From NCBI GenBank assembly GCA_030429235.1, contig JAUIDB010000008.1, positions 107,586 through 171,585 of the forward strand: DNA of 64,000 bases, in the 5' to 3' direction. Origin of the DNA: Thermoanaerobaculia bacterium (GTDB lineage Bacteria > Acidobacteriota > Thermoanaerobaculia > Multivoradales > JAIOJS01). Positions within the stretch are counted from its first letter, which is position 1; every line of letters begins with the position of its first letter. A model generated the notes under the pieces. It ran no database searches and was not told the origin of the DNA. It saw nothing but the letters and a program-made list of their open reading frames with translations. Positions 25,008-33,567 of the stretch are shown one piece after another. The translations under genes were made by a program, and so were the position numbers.

Positions 25008-26852
25008 ATGCAGTCGACGGAGCTCTCACGCCGAGACCAGCTGATCTTCGTCACTGCCATTGGCGGCCTCGGAGTGGGGCTCGTGGCGTACTTCAGTGGG
25101 GCGACCAGCCTGGCTCGCCTCGTCTGGAGCCTCACCATCGTGCTGAGCCTGGTGCCGCTCTCGGTCGACGTGTTCGCCGACCTGCGGCGTGGCAAGACCG
25201 GAGTCGACCTGATCGCGCTGCTGGCGATGGCGGCGGCCTTGGCCTTCGGGGAGACACTGGCCGGCGCGGTGGTGGCGGTCATGCTCTCGGGGGGGCAACT
25301 GCTCGAGAGCCTGGCCGATCGGCGGGCGCGCGGCGAACTGGAAGCTCTACTCGCTCGGGTGCCTCACTCGGTCGAGCGCTGGCAAGAGGGGCGGTGGAGC
25401 CAGGTGCCGATCCGGTCCGTCGCAGCCGGTGACCGCATCCTCGTCAAGGAGGGTGCGGTCGTCGCGGTCGATGGGGTCCTGGAGTCGGCAGGAGCGGTGA
25501 TCGACCAGGCCGCCCTGACCGGGGAGTCACTGCCCGTCGACTACCTTCCTGGGCAGCGACTGCGCAGTGGCACGCTCAACGCGGGGTCGGCTTTCGAGAT
25601 GATGGCAACGGCCACTGCCGAGAGCAGTACCTACGCTGGGATCGTGCGCATGGTGGAGGAAGCGGCCAAGCATCGGGCGCCGTTGGTTCGGTTGGCCGAC
25701 CGCTACGCTTTGGGTTTCCTGGTCTTCACACTCGTCCTGGCGGCTGCGGCCTGGTTCGGCTCGGGCAATTCGACCCGCCTGGTGGCGGTGTTGGTGGTAG
25801 CGACCCCTTGTCCCCTCATCCTGGCGGCACCGATCGCGGTCATCTCGGGCATCTCGCGCTCGGCGCATGTCGGGGTGGTGATCAAGGGTGGTGCCGCCCT
25901 CGAAACGCTGGCTCGCGCGCAGGTGGTCGTCGTCGACAAGACGGGGACGGTGACCACCGGCACCCCCGAGGTGCAGGACGTCGTTCGGCTGGGGACGTAC
26001 TCCGAAGACGAGATTCTCCGGTACGCGGCGTCGCTCGACCTCGTATCACCGCACGTTTTGGCCAACGCCATCGTCGAGGGAGCCCGGCGTCGAGGGTTGT
26101 CGTTGACTCTGCCGGAAGGGGCGGTCGAGACTCCGGGTTTTGGCGTCACCGGTCGGGTCGAAGAGGTCTCGGTTCGACTGGGAAGGAGCAGTTGGGTGCT
26201 CGAGGGTGAGCCAGTGCCAGAGCCGATCGCCCAACTCCGCGCCACGAGTCGGAGCGACGGGAGTTCGCTGGTGCTGGTGGCGATCGAAGGTGCAACGGCG
26301 GGGGCGATTCGCTTGCACGATCCGGTTCGCGAAGATGCCCCCGCGACCTTCGCACGTCTCAGAGCACTCGGCCTGGGGCCGATCGTGTTGGCGACCGGAG
26401 ACGATCGATCCTTGGCCGAGCGGGTGGGCGGCAACCTCGAAGTCGATGCGGTGCGGTCCGATCTGACTCCCACCGACAAGGTGGAGATCGTGGCCGAGCT
26501 TCGGCGCCAGGGCACCACGGTCATGGTTGGAGATGGATTGAACGACGCTCCCGCGCTGGCGCTGGCCGACGTCGGAGTCTCGATGGGAGCTCGGGGCGCG
26601 ACGGCCGCTTCGGAGGCGGCCGACGTCGTGATCCTCTCGGACCGGTTCGATCGGTTGGCCGATGCGGTCTCGATCGCCCGGCGCTCGCGTCGCATCGCCG
26701 TCCAGAGCATCTGGGTCGGCATGACCCTGTCCGGTCTCGGCATGGTGGCGGCCGCGATCGGGTGGTTGCCACCTGTGGCCGGCGCACTGCTGCAAGAGGC
26801 AATCGATGTCGCCGTGATCGGCAACGCCCTGCGCGCCCTGCGTCCCGGCTGA
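25008..26852 (+). CDS. Heavy-metal translocating P-type ATPase without N-terminal metal-binding domain
   Basis: 614 residues, short for the family. Actuator loop with LTGESLPVDY; metal-site helix TPCPL at 266-270 (Cys268); phosphorylation motif DKTGTVTTG with D310; hinge MVGDGLNDAPALALADVG. There is no HMA domain or His-rich tail. The last segment (LLQEAIDVAVIGNALRAL) occurs in a subgroup of P1B ATPases of unclear specificity. It probably exports a transition metal, but which one cannot be told. Divergent from the cytochrome pair. Confidence 0.9.
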   Translation: MQSTELSRRDQLIFVTAIGGLGVGLVAYFSGATSLARLVWSLTIVLSLVPLSVDVFADLRRGKTGVDLIALLAMAAALAFGETLAGAVVAVMLSGGQLLESLADRRARGELEALLARVPHSVERWQEGRWSQVPIRSVAAGDRILVKEGAVVAVDGVLESAGAVIDQAALTGESLPVDYLPGQRLRSGTLNAGSAFEMMATATAESSTYAGIVRMVEEAAKHRAPLVRLADRYALGFLVFTLVLAAAAWFGSGNSTRLVAVLVVATPCPLILAAPIAVISGISRSAHVGVVIKGGAALETLARAQVVVVDKTGTVTTGTPEVQDVVRLGTYSEDEILRYAASLDLVSPHVLANAIVEGARRRGLSLTLPEGAVETPGFGVTGRVEEVSVRLGRSSWVLEGEPVPEPIAQLRATSRSDGSSLVLVAIEGATAGAIRLHDPVREDAPATFARLRALGLGPIVLATGDDRSLAERVGGNLEVDAVRSDLTPTDKVEIVAELRRQGTTVMVGDGLNDAPALALADVGVSMGARGATAASEAADVVILSDRFDRLADAVSIARRSRRIAVQSIWVGMTLSGLGMVAAAIGWLPPVAGALLQEAIDVAVIGNALRALRPG

Positions 26853-26950
26853 TCCGCGGCTCGTGCTTCCGGACGCTCCGATCCGGATGGGGTTCGGCAG
26901 CGCTGCTTCTCGCCTCGGCGACCGCCAGAGGCCCAACCAAGGCGCACCGT

Positions 26951-27994
26951 CTATTGCCAGCGGAACACGCGGAGCGCGATGGCGAAACACACGGCTCCCC
27001 AGAGGGCGAGGATCCCCAGTTCGGGTGCCACCGTGGTCAGCCCCGCGTCGTCGAGCATGATGCCGCGCAAGGCATCGTTGAGGGCGGTCAGTGGTAGTGC
27101 CTGGACGAACGGCTGCATCACATCGGGGAATCGTTCGGTCGAGAAGAAGGTTCCCGACAGGATCCATCCCGGGAACATCACCAGGTTCATCAGCCCCGAG
27201 ACCCCCTCCAGGGTGCGCGGTCGGGCCGCGACCAGCAATCCGACCCCGACGAAGGAAGCTCCGCCCAACAGCGCCACCAGGATCAGCAGCACGAGGGAGC
27301 CCCGGAGCGGGACCTCGAGGAGAAAGACGGCGAATCCGATCAGGATCGTCACCTCGAGCAGCAGGAACACGGCACGCGCTAGCGCCTGGCTGGCCAGCAG
27401 CTGCCAGCGGCGCAGGGGGGACGCGATGAACAGTTTGAGGAGTTTGCCGCTCCGGCTCTGGACCAGGGCGAACCCTACCGACCACATGCCGGTACTCATC
27501 AGATTCATGCCGAGGAGGCCCGGCACCAGAAAGTCGATGTACCGCGAACCGGGTTGACTCTGCTCGTCGTGGGCGGCGATGAAGGCGTCTCGACGTCCCG
27601 CGGCCCCCTGCAGGGCCGCGTCGACCTCGAGCCGGGCCAGCCGGCTGTCGGGGCGCGTGGGGTCGAAACGATAGGTCGGCGGGTCGGAATCGAGGACGAC
27701 CAGGGCTAGTCGGCCGCTGGCCAGATCCTCCGAGGTGGCCGGGCCGGACACCACTTCCGCCGTGAGGCTCGGGTGTTCGTCGATCGCTTCCCGCCGGGCT
27801 TCGGCATGGGTGCCTGCTTCGATTCCGATGGGCACCATCTCCGGCGGTTTGTCCCGGAACGCGATACCGAGCACCACGGCCAGGAGAACCGGGAAGGCAA
27901 AGACCCAGAAGATGACTTCCGGCTCGCGGAGGAACTCTAGGGTACGAGCCCGCGTCAATTGGTACAGCGAAGACCGCTCCCACGACCACTTCAT
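26951..27994 (-). CDS. ABC-2 type transporter permease
   Basis: 347 residues. One membrane segment near 33-48, a 130-residue extracytoplasmic loop, then five segments in the C-terminal half with the ABC-2 pattern (MNLVMFPGWILSGTFFSTERFP, QALPLTALNDALRGIML). Its ATG overlaps the ATPase stop codon (ATGA), a standard ATPase-permease pair. The exported substrate is unknown; relatives move drugs, polysaccharides or act beside nos genes, but the 347-residue length is longer than usual for NosY. Confidence 0.9.
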   Translation of the reverse strand: MKWSWERSSLYQLTRARTLEFLREPEVIFWVFAFPVLLAVVLGIAFRDKPPEMVPIGIEAGTHAEARREAIDEHPSLTAEVVSGPATSEDLASGRLALVVLDSDPPTYRFDPTRPDSRLARLEVDAALQGAAGRRDAFIAAHDEQSQPGSRYIDFLVPGLLGMNLMSTGMWSVGFALVQSRSGKLLKLFIASPLRRWQLLASQALARAVFLLLEVTILIGFAVFLLEVPLRGSLVLLILVALLGGASFVGVGLLVAARPRTLEGVSGLMNLVMFPGWILSGTFFSTERFPDVMQPFVQALPLTALNDALRGIMLDDAGLTTVAPELGILALWGAVCFAIALRVFRWQ

Positions 27995-28968
27995 CGCTCG
28001 GCTCCTTCGTCGCTCAGCTCGCGTCCGGCCAGGGAGAGAAAGACATCCTCGAGCGTCGCATGGTGGGTGGCCAGGCGTTTCGCCTGCAGTCCTTGCCGCT
28101 CGAGCAGGGCGAGGAGGGGGGGCAGGACCGGTGCGACCTCGGAGACCGTCAGCCGCCAGGCTCCGTCGAGGTGCACGACCTCTTCGACTCCCGGTAGGGT
28201 GTGGAAACCGGCTTCGTCGACGCCGTCGGCCACCACGATCTCGACGACGTGCTCGGCTCCCAGGGAGGCCACCAACTCGGCCGGGGTCCCTTGGGCGAGC
28301 CGTTGGCCCCGATCGATGATGGCGACGCGATCCGCCAAGCGGCTCGCTTCTTCCATGTAGTGCGTGGTGAGGAGGATGGTGCGTCCCCGGCTCTTGAGCT
28401 CTTCGACGATTCCCCAGATCTGGCGCCGCGAGGCCGGGTCGAGCCCGGTGGTCGGTTCGTCGAGAAAGAGGACTTCCGGATCGCCGACGAGCGCGCAGGC
28501 GAGAGAGAGGCGCTGCTTCTGACCGCCGGAGAGCTCTCGTACGAAGGCTCGCTTCTTCTCCAGGAGATCGACGCGGGCCAGGGCTTCCGCCGGCTCGAGC
28601 CCGCGGGGATAGAAACTGCGCCAGAGAGTCACGATTTCGCCGATACGCAGTTTCTCCGGGAACTTCGTTTCCTGGAGTTGCACCCCGAGACGGGCTCTCA
28701 GTGTGCGGCCGTGACCCTGCCAGCTTTGACCCAAGACTTCGACCAGTCCGTCCGTCGGGGCAGTGAGGCCTTCGAAGATCTCCACCGTCGTCGTCTTGCC
28801 GGCTCCGTTGGGACCGAGCAGGCCAAAGCACTCACCCTGGGCGATCTCGAGATCGAGACCAGCCACGGCGATGACCTCGCCATAGTGTTTCACCAGGTCG
28901 CGGCAGCGGAGGGCGAGGGGTGGGGCCGCAAGAGTCTCTCGGGGGTGGTCTAGGGCTGTTCCGCTCAT
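27991..28968 (-). CDS. ABC transporter ATP-binding protein
   Basis: 325 residues. Walker A GPNGAGKTTT, Q-loop LGVQLQE, signature LSGGQKQRLSLA, Walker B VLFLDEPTTGLDP and H-loop LTTHYMEEA. A C-terminal extension of about 90 residues matches DrrA-type ATPases of ABC-2 exporters. It pairs with the downstream permease. The promoter region carries an extended -10 box (TGCTAGCAT on the minus strand) and an inverted repeat over the expected start site, suggesting repression. Confidence 0.95.
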   Translation of the reverse strand: MSGTALDHPRETLAAPPLALRCRDLVKHYGEVIAVAGLDLEIAQGECFGLLGPNGAGKTTTVEIFEGLTAPTDGLVEVLGQSWQGHGRTLRARLGVQLQETKFPEKLRIGEIVTLWRSFYPRGLEPAEALARVDLLEKKRAFVRELSGGQKQRLSLACALVGDPEVLFLDEPTTGLDPASRRQIWGIVEELKSRGRTILLTTHYMEEASRLADRVAIIDRGQRLAQGTPAELVASLGAEHVVEIVVADGVDEAGFHTLPGVEEVVHLDGAWRLTVSEVAPVLPPLLALLERQGLQAKRLATHHATLEDVFLSLAGRELSDEGAER

Positions 28969-29009
28969 TCGGTGGGCTCGGGGTGGTCGGCGCGTCGCGC
29001 TTCGGGTCC

Positions 29010-29041
29010 GCACTTCCCGATCGAAGTGCAGGATGCTAGCA
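29010..29041 (-). promoter_or_regulatory. Promoter and candidate operator of the ABC exporter
   Basis: TGCTAGCAT (minus strand, 29041-29033) looks like an extended -10 box (TGC plus TAGCAT). Immediately downstream, GCACTT (29010-29015) and AAGTGC (29024-29029) form a perfect inverted repeat over the predicted start near 29026. The half-site resembles that in the blaI promoter. Confidence 0.45.
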
Positions 29042-29090
29042 GACCGTCGCCCCGCCGGTCGGCTGGGGACGAACGGAGGCGGTAGGCACG

Positions 29091-29117
29091 AAAAAAGGGG
29101 GGCTTGCGCCCCCCTTG
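29091..29117 (-). terminator. Rho-independent terminator of the TonB-dependent receptor gene
   Basis: On the minus strand a GGGGGGC stem pairs with GCCCCCC around a short loop and is followed by six Ts (AAAAAA at 29091-29096 on the plus strand). It begins about 20 bases after the stop codon. The clearest intrinsic terminator in the window. Confidence 0.85.
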
Positions 29118-29137
29118 GTGTTTCGAACGAAGTCGCC

Positions 29138-32100
29138 TTAGAAGGTGAACTTCGCTCCCAGGCGCACCCGGCGACGGTTCTGGTACCGCTCCGGCAGGCC
29201 GAAGAGGTCGTCACGCGGAATGTTGTTCTGCTGGATCACCTGTTCGGCGTCGAATCCGGCGAAGAACTGGGCGTCGCTCAGGGGTAGATCCTGGTCGACA
29301 CCGTCGTTGTAGATCGACGTCACGTTGTCCTCGTCGAAGAGGTTGGTGACGTTCAACGACAGCTCGAAGCCGTAGTCGGGACCGAAGTTGAAGGTGTGAG
29401 ACACATTCAGGTCCGTCTGGGTGAAGGTATCCGTCCGACCCAGGTCGCCACGACCGTTGGGGAAGAACGGCAGTCCGGGACTCACGTCGTACGACGTCGA
29501 GATCGGAACGCCGGAAGCGATCCGCTGGTTCAGGCCGATGAAGGTACCCCACGGGGCGGAGTACAGGAGCTGGGCCTTGAACTGGTGCGGACGATCCGAA
29601 CCGAGCTCACCGAGGACGCTGTTGCCGTTCTGGTCGAACGAGTTCTGCAATCCGTCGAAGAAACGGTTCACGTTCGGCGCGGTACGACCGAGCTCGTCCG
29701 AGCTGGAGAGACCCGAGTAGTTACCGTACAGCTCGCTGTAGGTGTAGGTGGCGTTCAGACCCCACCCATCGGTCAGGTTGCGCCGGAAGGTCAGCGTCAA
29801 GCCGTCGTACTCACGAACGGCGGTCGGCTGATCCGGGAATCCGGGACCGAGGATGCTCTTGGCGATCCCCTCGCCGGGGTTGGCGATGTAGTACACCGTA
29901 CCCACGCCGGGGAGGTTGACACCAACATCCTCGATGGTCCGGTCGAGTTCCTTGTGGACGTAGCGGATGCCGACCGACATGTTGCGGCCCAACAGGTGCT
30001 CGAGTCCGAGGGTGATCTCGTTGGATTCCATCGGCTGGAGGTTCGGATCGATCGTGTTGTCGTCAGGATCGTTCGAAGGATGGCGCTGGTCGACGGAGTA
30101 GAGGAACTGACCGGGGCAGCCTTCAGGCATCACGTCCACCGAGTTGGCCACGATGTGACAGGTGCTGATGATGCTGTCCAGGTCGAGCGTCTCGAGTCCG
30201 TAGTAGTAGTCCACCCACTTGTCCCCACCGAAGGAGCCGCGAGGCATCTCCAACTTGGTCACGTCGTAAAAGATGCCGTAGGAGCCGTAGGCCTTCCACT
30301 GACCGTCGCCCCGAATGTCGTAGGCGAAGCCCAGACGGGGAGCGATCTTGTCGTCGAAACCGAACTCGATGGCAGTCGAAGGGATGTTCGGCTGCGCGGC
30401 GAAGGACGGGACGTTCTCCTCTTCGGTACGGACACCGATATTGAACGTCAGGCGATCGGTCACACGCCAGGAGTCCTGGAGGAAGAGACCGGTGCTCTCG
30501 GAGCTGACCGGGTCTACCGTCTGGGTCGCGATCTGCAGCAGGCGGTAAGAACCGTAGGTGCCACGCACCGACTCGCCGAAAAGGTTGGTCTGCGCGCGAT
30601 CGATGTAGAAGAGGATCCGGCTGTTGGAATAGCCATCGAGTACGTGGTTCTCGATCTCGTCGACCTGGACCCCGGCCTTGATCTCGTGGTCGCCAGCGAG
30701 ATCTTCGAGGAACAGGGTGCTATCGAGGGCCAGGCTCTCGCGCTGGAAGTAGTCGTACACCGTGCCCTGGTTGTCCGGGTTGCTGGGGATCGTGCCCAGA
30801 GCGTAGTCCTGGGCCGGAATGCAGTCGTTGGGGAACTGCTGGCAGGGCGTACCGGCCGAAGCGGTCGACGGACCAGCCCAGATTCCGGTGGGGAAGCCGG
30901 TGTCCTTGGTGTCGTACTCGAAGTGACCACCGCGAAGCGAAGCCGACAGGTTGGCCGTGGCCAGGAAGTCGAGGCTGGCGGTGTAGGAGAGTCCCGGAGC
31001 ATCGCGGTCCGTGTCGTAGTCGGCCGGGTCGGAGGACTCGTTGCCGTTACGGCTCGGGAAGTTCAGGCCCAGGGGGTTGAGCGCCGTCGGATCCGTGGCG
31101 TTGTCGATCTGCTGATCGTCGAGATTGCCGCCCACGCGGAAGTAGACCTTGCCGTAGGAACCGGTGACGTTCGCGGTGGCGTACTCGTTGTCGATGCCCG
31201 CGGTGTAGGTCCCAGTGGTGCCATCGAGGAAGTTCACCGTGCGCTCGGCGTCCACCGTCTGGGGCGAGTAGCCGACGAAGAACCACATGTGGTCCCGCTG
31301 CAACGGACCACCGAGGGTGAAACCGGGCTCGAGGATCTCCTGAGTGTCGTCCTCGAAGACCTTGAGCTCCGCCGCGGCGGTCACCGGGTTGTGCTGCAGA
31401 GTGGGACGGACGTCGCCGTTCCAGTCGTTGTTCTCGGCGTAGACGTGCAGGTCACCGGAGAAGTCGCTACCACCTTGCTTGGTGACGGCGTTGATGACGC
31501 CGCCGGTGGAACCACCGAACTCGGCCATGTAGCCGCCCTGCTTGACCTGAACCTCTTCCACGAAGTCGGTGATCACGGTCTTTTGCGAAACACCTTCCTG
31601 GATGTTGGTGGTGTCCATGCCGTCGACCACGAAGCGGTTCTCGGCGCCGGACGAACCGTCGATGGAGATGCCGCCCAGCAGCTGGTCTTCACCGTTGGCA
31701 CCCGCCGCCTGCTCCACCACGGAGGTGAAGTCACGGCCCACTGGCATCTTGTCGATCCACTCGTCGGACAGGGTGGCCGAGGTGTCGCTCGAGGTGACCG
31801 AGAAGAGGGGAACCTCGGCGGTCACGACGATGGCATCTTCCACTGCCGTCAGCTGCATCGGAATGTTGATCGTCATCTCGGCTCCGAGACTGACTCGGAA
31901 GGTCGGGATGTTGGCGTCGGTGAAGCCGTCGAGGCTGGCCGTCAGGGTGTAGTTCCCGGGGGGCACCGCTGGATAGCGGAAGCGGCCGCGCTCGTTGGAC
32001 ATCACAGACTGACCGGACGGGAAGCCGTCACCGGTCAGGGTGACTACGGCGCCGGGAATCGCTTCACCGGCGGCGGTGGCAACGGTGCCGTCGATCGACC

Positions 32101-32194
32101 CGCTAACCTCCTGGGCAAACGCCTGGGGAGTCGCGAGGCTGAAGAGAAGGCCGGCGACCAGCGCCAGTCTCACTCCAAGTTTGGTTGTACGCAT
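29138..32194 (-). CDS. TonB-dependent receptor, Oar-like, with N-terminal carboxypeptidase-regulatory domain
   Basis: 1018 residues. Signal peptide (about 1-27, ending AFA), an Ig-like carboxypeptidase-regulatory domain at about 30-115 (GSIDGTVATAAGEAIPGAVVTL), a plug domain (FVVDGMDTTNIQEGV, GGYMAEFGGSTGGVINAVTK), and a 22-strand-type beta barrel ending in RVRLGAKFTF with the terminal Phe used by the BAM machine. It sits in the outer membrane and imports a bulky substrate using TonB energy. AGGAG precedes the ATG. Clearly a monocistronic unit, with a strong terminator. Confidence 0.95.
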   Translation of the reverse strand: MRTTKLGVRLALVAGLLFSLATPQAFAQEVSGSIDGTVATAAGEAIPGAVVTLTGDGFPSGQSVMSNERGRFRYPAVPPGNYTLTASLDGFTDANIPTFRVSLGAEMTINIPMQLTAVEDAIVVTAEVPLFSVTSSDTSATLSDEWIDKMPVGRDFTSVVEQAAGANGEDQLLGGISIDGSSGAENRFVVDGMDTTNIQEGVSQKTVITDFVEEVQVKQGGYMAEFGGSTGGVINAVTKQGGSDFSGDLHVYAENNDWNGDVRPTLQHNPVTAAAELKVFEDDTQEILEPGFTLGGPLQRDHMWFFVGYSPQTVDAERTVNFLDGTTGTYTAGIDNEYATANVTGSYGKVYFRVGGNLDDQQIDNATDPTALNPLGLNFPSRNGNESSDPADYDTDRDAPGLSYTASLDFLATANLSASLRGGHFEYDTKDTGFPTGIWAGPSTASAGTPCQQFPNDCIPAQDYALGTIPSNPDNQGTVYDYFQRESLALDSTLFLEDLAGDHEIKAGVQVDEIENHVLDGYSNSRILFYIDRAQTNLFGESVRGTYGSYRLLQIATQTVDPVSSESTGLFLQDSWRVTDRLTFNIGVRTEEENVPSFAAQPNIPSTAIEFGFDDKIAPRLGFAYDIRGDGQWKAYGSYGIFYDVTKLEMPRGSFGGDKWVDYYYGLETLDLDSIISTCHIVANSVDVMPEGCPGQFLYSVDQRHPSNDPDDNTIDPNLQPMESNEITLGLEHLLGRNMSVGIRYVHKELDRTIEDVGVNLPGVGTVYYIANPGEGIAKSILGPGFPDQPTAVREYDGLTLTFRRNLTDGWGLNATYTYSELYGNYSGLSSSDELGRTAPNVNRFFDGLQNSFDQNGNSVLGELGSDRPHQFKAQLLYSAPWGTFIGLNQRIASGVPISTSYDVSPGLPFFPNGRGDLGRTDTFTQTDLNVSHTFNFGPDYGFELSLNVTNLFDEDNVTSIYNDGVDQDLPLSDAQFFAGFDAEQVIQQNNIPRDDLFGLPERYQNRRRVRLGAKFTF

Positions 32195-32610
32195 TCAGAT
32201 TCTCCTGTTCGGGTGTGGAGTTGGCGACCCCACAACCACTCGTGGATCCTGCGAGAGAACGGGGGACCCCAGAGCAGGCACATCCTGATGGGGTGGAGGG
32301 AATTGAGGTCACGAGGACGCTCGATGACTTCCCATAGAGCACGGTGCGTGCCACCTCCACGGGGCGACACCCCGAACGGTGAAACCCCTTGCTACCGTTG
32401 GACGTACAAGCGGTAGAGACCTCCAGGGCGCCGTCTGCCAACGCTGAACCTGTTCAAGAATCCGGCTTCTAGATCCAGGGGCTTGAATTTCCCTTTTCAG
32501 GAAACAGAATAGAGAAATCGACCTCTTTCTTACTTCTTGAAGAAAGAATCTCGAGGGCGGAATCTCCCGCCCCCGGGAATTCGAAGGCCAGCGATCTGGT
32601 TGCACCCTGC
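32195..32610. other. 416-base divergent promoter region, AT-richer centre with nested dyads
   Basis: No gene seen. The stretch 32440-32575 is richer in A and T than its surroundings and holds TGAAC-CT-GTTCA (32445-32456), CTTTCTT/AAGAAAG around an inner CTTC/GAAG (32525-32546), and a GGGCGG/CCGCCC hairpin (32555-32572). It probably carries the promoters of the TonB receptor and OmpA-like genes. I could not fix -35 and -10 boxes. Confidence 0.5.
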
Positions 32611-33534
32611 ATGCAACGCACGATCGCGGTCTCGGTCACGGTTCTCGGAGTGGTTCTCCTCGTTTTGGGGGGCTACGGAGTCTGGTCTCACATCGAAGAG
32701 ATGCGAGTCCAACTGCACGATCTCGACTCGGAGGTGCTCAGCTTGCGGGGCGAACTCGACTTGACGCTAGAGGAGGCCGAGACGGCGGCACGACGAGCGG
32801 AAGAAGCCGATCGAGTGGCCGCTCTCTTCGAGGAGCGGGCCCGTCAGGCGTCGACGCGAGCCGAAGCCTCGGAGGCTGCGGCCGACGCTGAGCGCCATCG
32901 CGCCAACGAGGCTCAGAACGCAGCCGAGGAGGCGCTCCGCACCGCGACCTCCGCTCAGGCCGAGGCCCGATCGGCCAAGGAGGAGCGCGACCGCTCGGAC
33001 CAGGAGCGGATCGCGGCCCAGCGAGCGGCGGAAGAGGCGGAGCTCGAAGCCTGGCGGGAACGACGCCGGGTCGAAGAATTGGAGAGACGGCAGGCTCGAG
33101 ATCTCGACCGACTGGAGCGAGCCCTGGGCCGGCTGGCCGAGACCCGTCGGACGGCCCTCGGAGTCGTGATGAACCTCGGCGACAGCATCGAGTTTGACTT
33201 CGATCAGGCCGAGCTACGTCCCGAGGCTCGTGAACTGCTCAGTCGGATCGCCGGTGTGCTCTTGACGGCTCAGGACTTTGGGATCCAGGTGTACGGCCAC
33301 ACCGACGACGTGGGGTCGGAGCAGTACAACCTCGAACTTTCCGAGCGACGGGCCGCCGCAGTGCGAGACTACCTACTGGAGGCTGGGATCGGCCCCGACC
33401 AGATCGCGATGAAGGGGTTCGGCAAGGGCGCGCCCCTGGTCGAGGGTACGGACGAGACGGCCCGGCAGCGCAACCGCCGAGTCGAGATCGCGGTCGTTCA
33501 GGTCAGCGAGGATGCGATCGACGTTCTGAACTGA
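32611..33534 (+). CDS. OmpA-family protein with long coiled coil
   Basis: 307 residues. An N-terminal membrane anchor (about 5-26), an alanine- and glutamate-rich coiled coil (about 30-185), then an OmpA C-terminal peptidoglycan-binding domain (IEFDFDQAELRPEARELL, VYGHTDDVGSEQYNLELSERRA, RQRNRRVEIAV). The anchor, unlike a beta barrel, suggests inner-membrane attachment with the OmpA domain reaching the cell wall, as in YiaD or MotB-like proteins. The last 15 bases including the stop are duplicated directly after the gene. Confidence 0.9.
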   Translation: MQRTIAVSVTVLGVVLLVLGGYGVWSHIEEMRVQLHDLDSEVLSLRGELDLTLEEAETAARRAEEADRVAALFEERARQASTRAEASEAAADAERHRANEAQNAAEEALRTATSAQAEARSAKEERDRSDQERIAAQRAAEEAELEAWRERRRVEELERRQARDLDRLERALGRLAETRRTALGVVMNLGDSIEFDFDQAELRPEARELLSRIAGVLLTAQDFGIQVYGHTDDVGSEQYNLELSERRAAAVRDYLLEAGIGPDQIAMKGFGKGAPLVEGTDETARQRNRRVEIAVVQVSEDAIDVLN

Positions 33535-33550
33535 GACGTTCTGAACTGAG
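33521..33550 (+). repeat. Tandem duplication of 15 bases at the end of the OmpA-like gene
   Basis: ACGTTCTGAACTGAG occurs twice in a row (33521-33535 and 33536-33550). The first copy contains the stop codon; the second is an untranslated echo. Confidence 0.9.
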
Positions 33551-33567
33551 GTTGCCAACGTAGCGAT

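Noticed and set aside
26951..28968. ABC pair as nosF and nosY
   Set aside because: The permease is about 347 residues with a large outer loop, unlike the usual shorter NosY, and no nosD or nosL is present; a general ABC-2 exporter is the safer call.
29396..32416. A 1006-codon open frame antisense to the TonB receptor gene
   Set aside because: Low-complexity, Val/Gly/Arg/Glu-rich translation typical of the shadow of a GC-rich gene; the opposite strand encodes a clear TonB receptor with signal peptide, plug and barrel.
32445..32456. TGAAC-CT-GTTCA as a possible LexA box
   Set aside because: The spacing between half-sites is 2, not 4 as in GAAC-N4-GTTC, and no SOS gene is adjacent.
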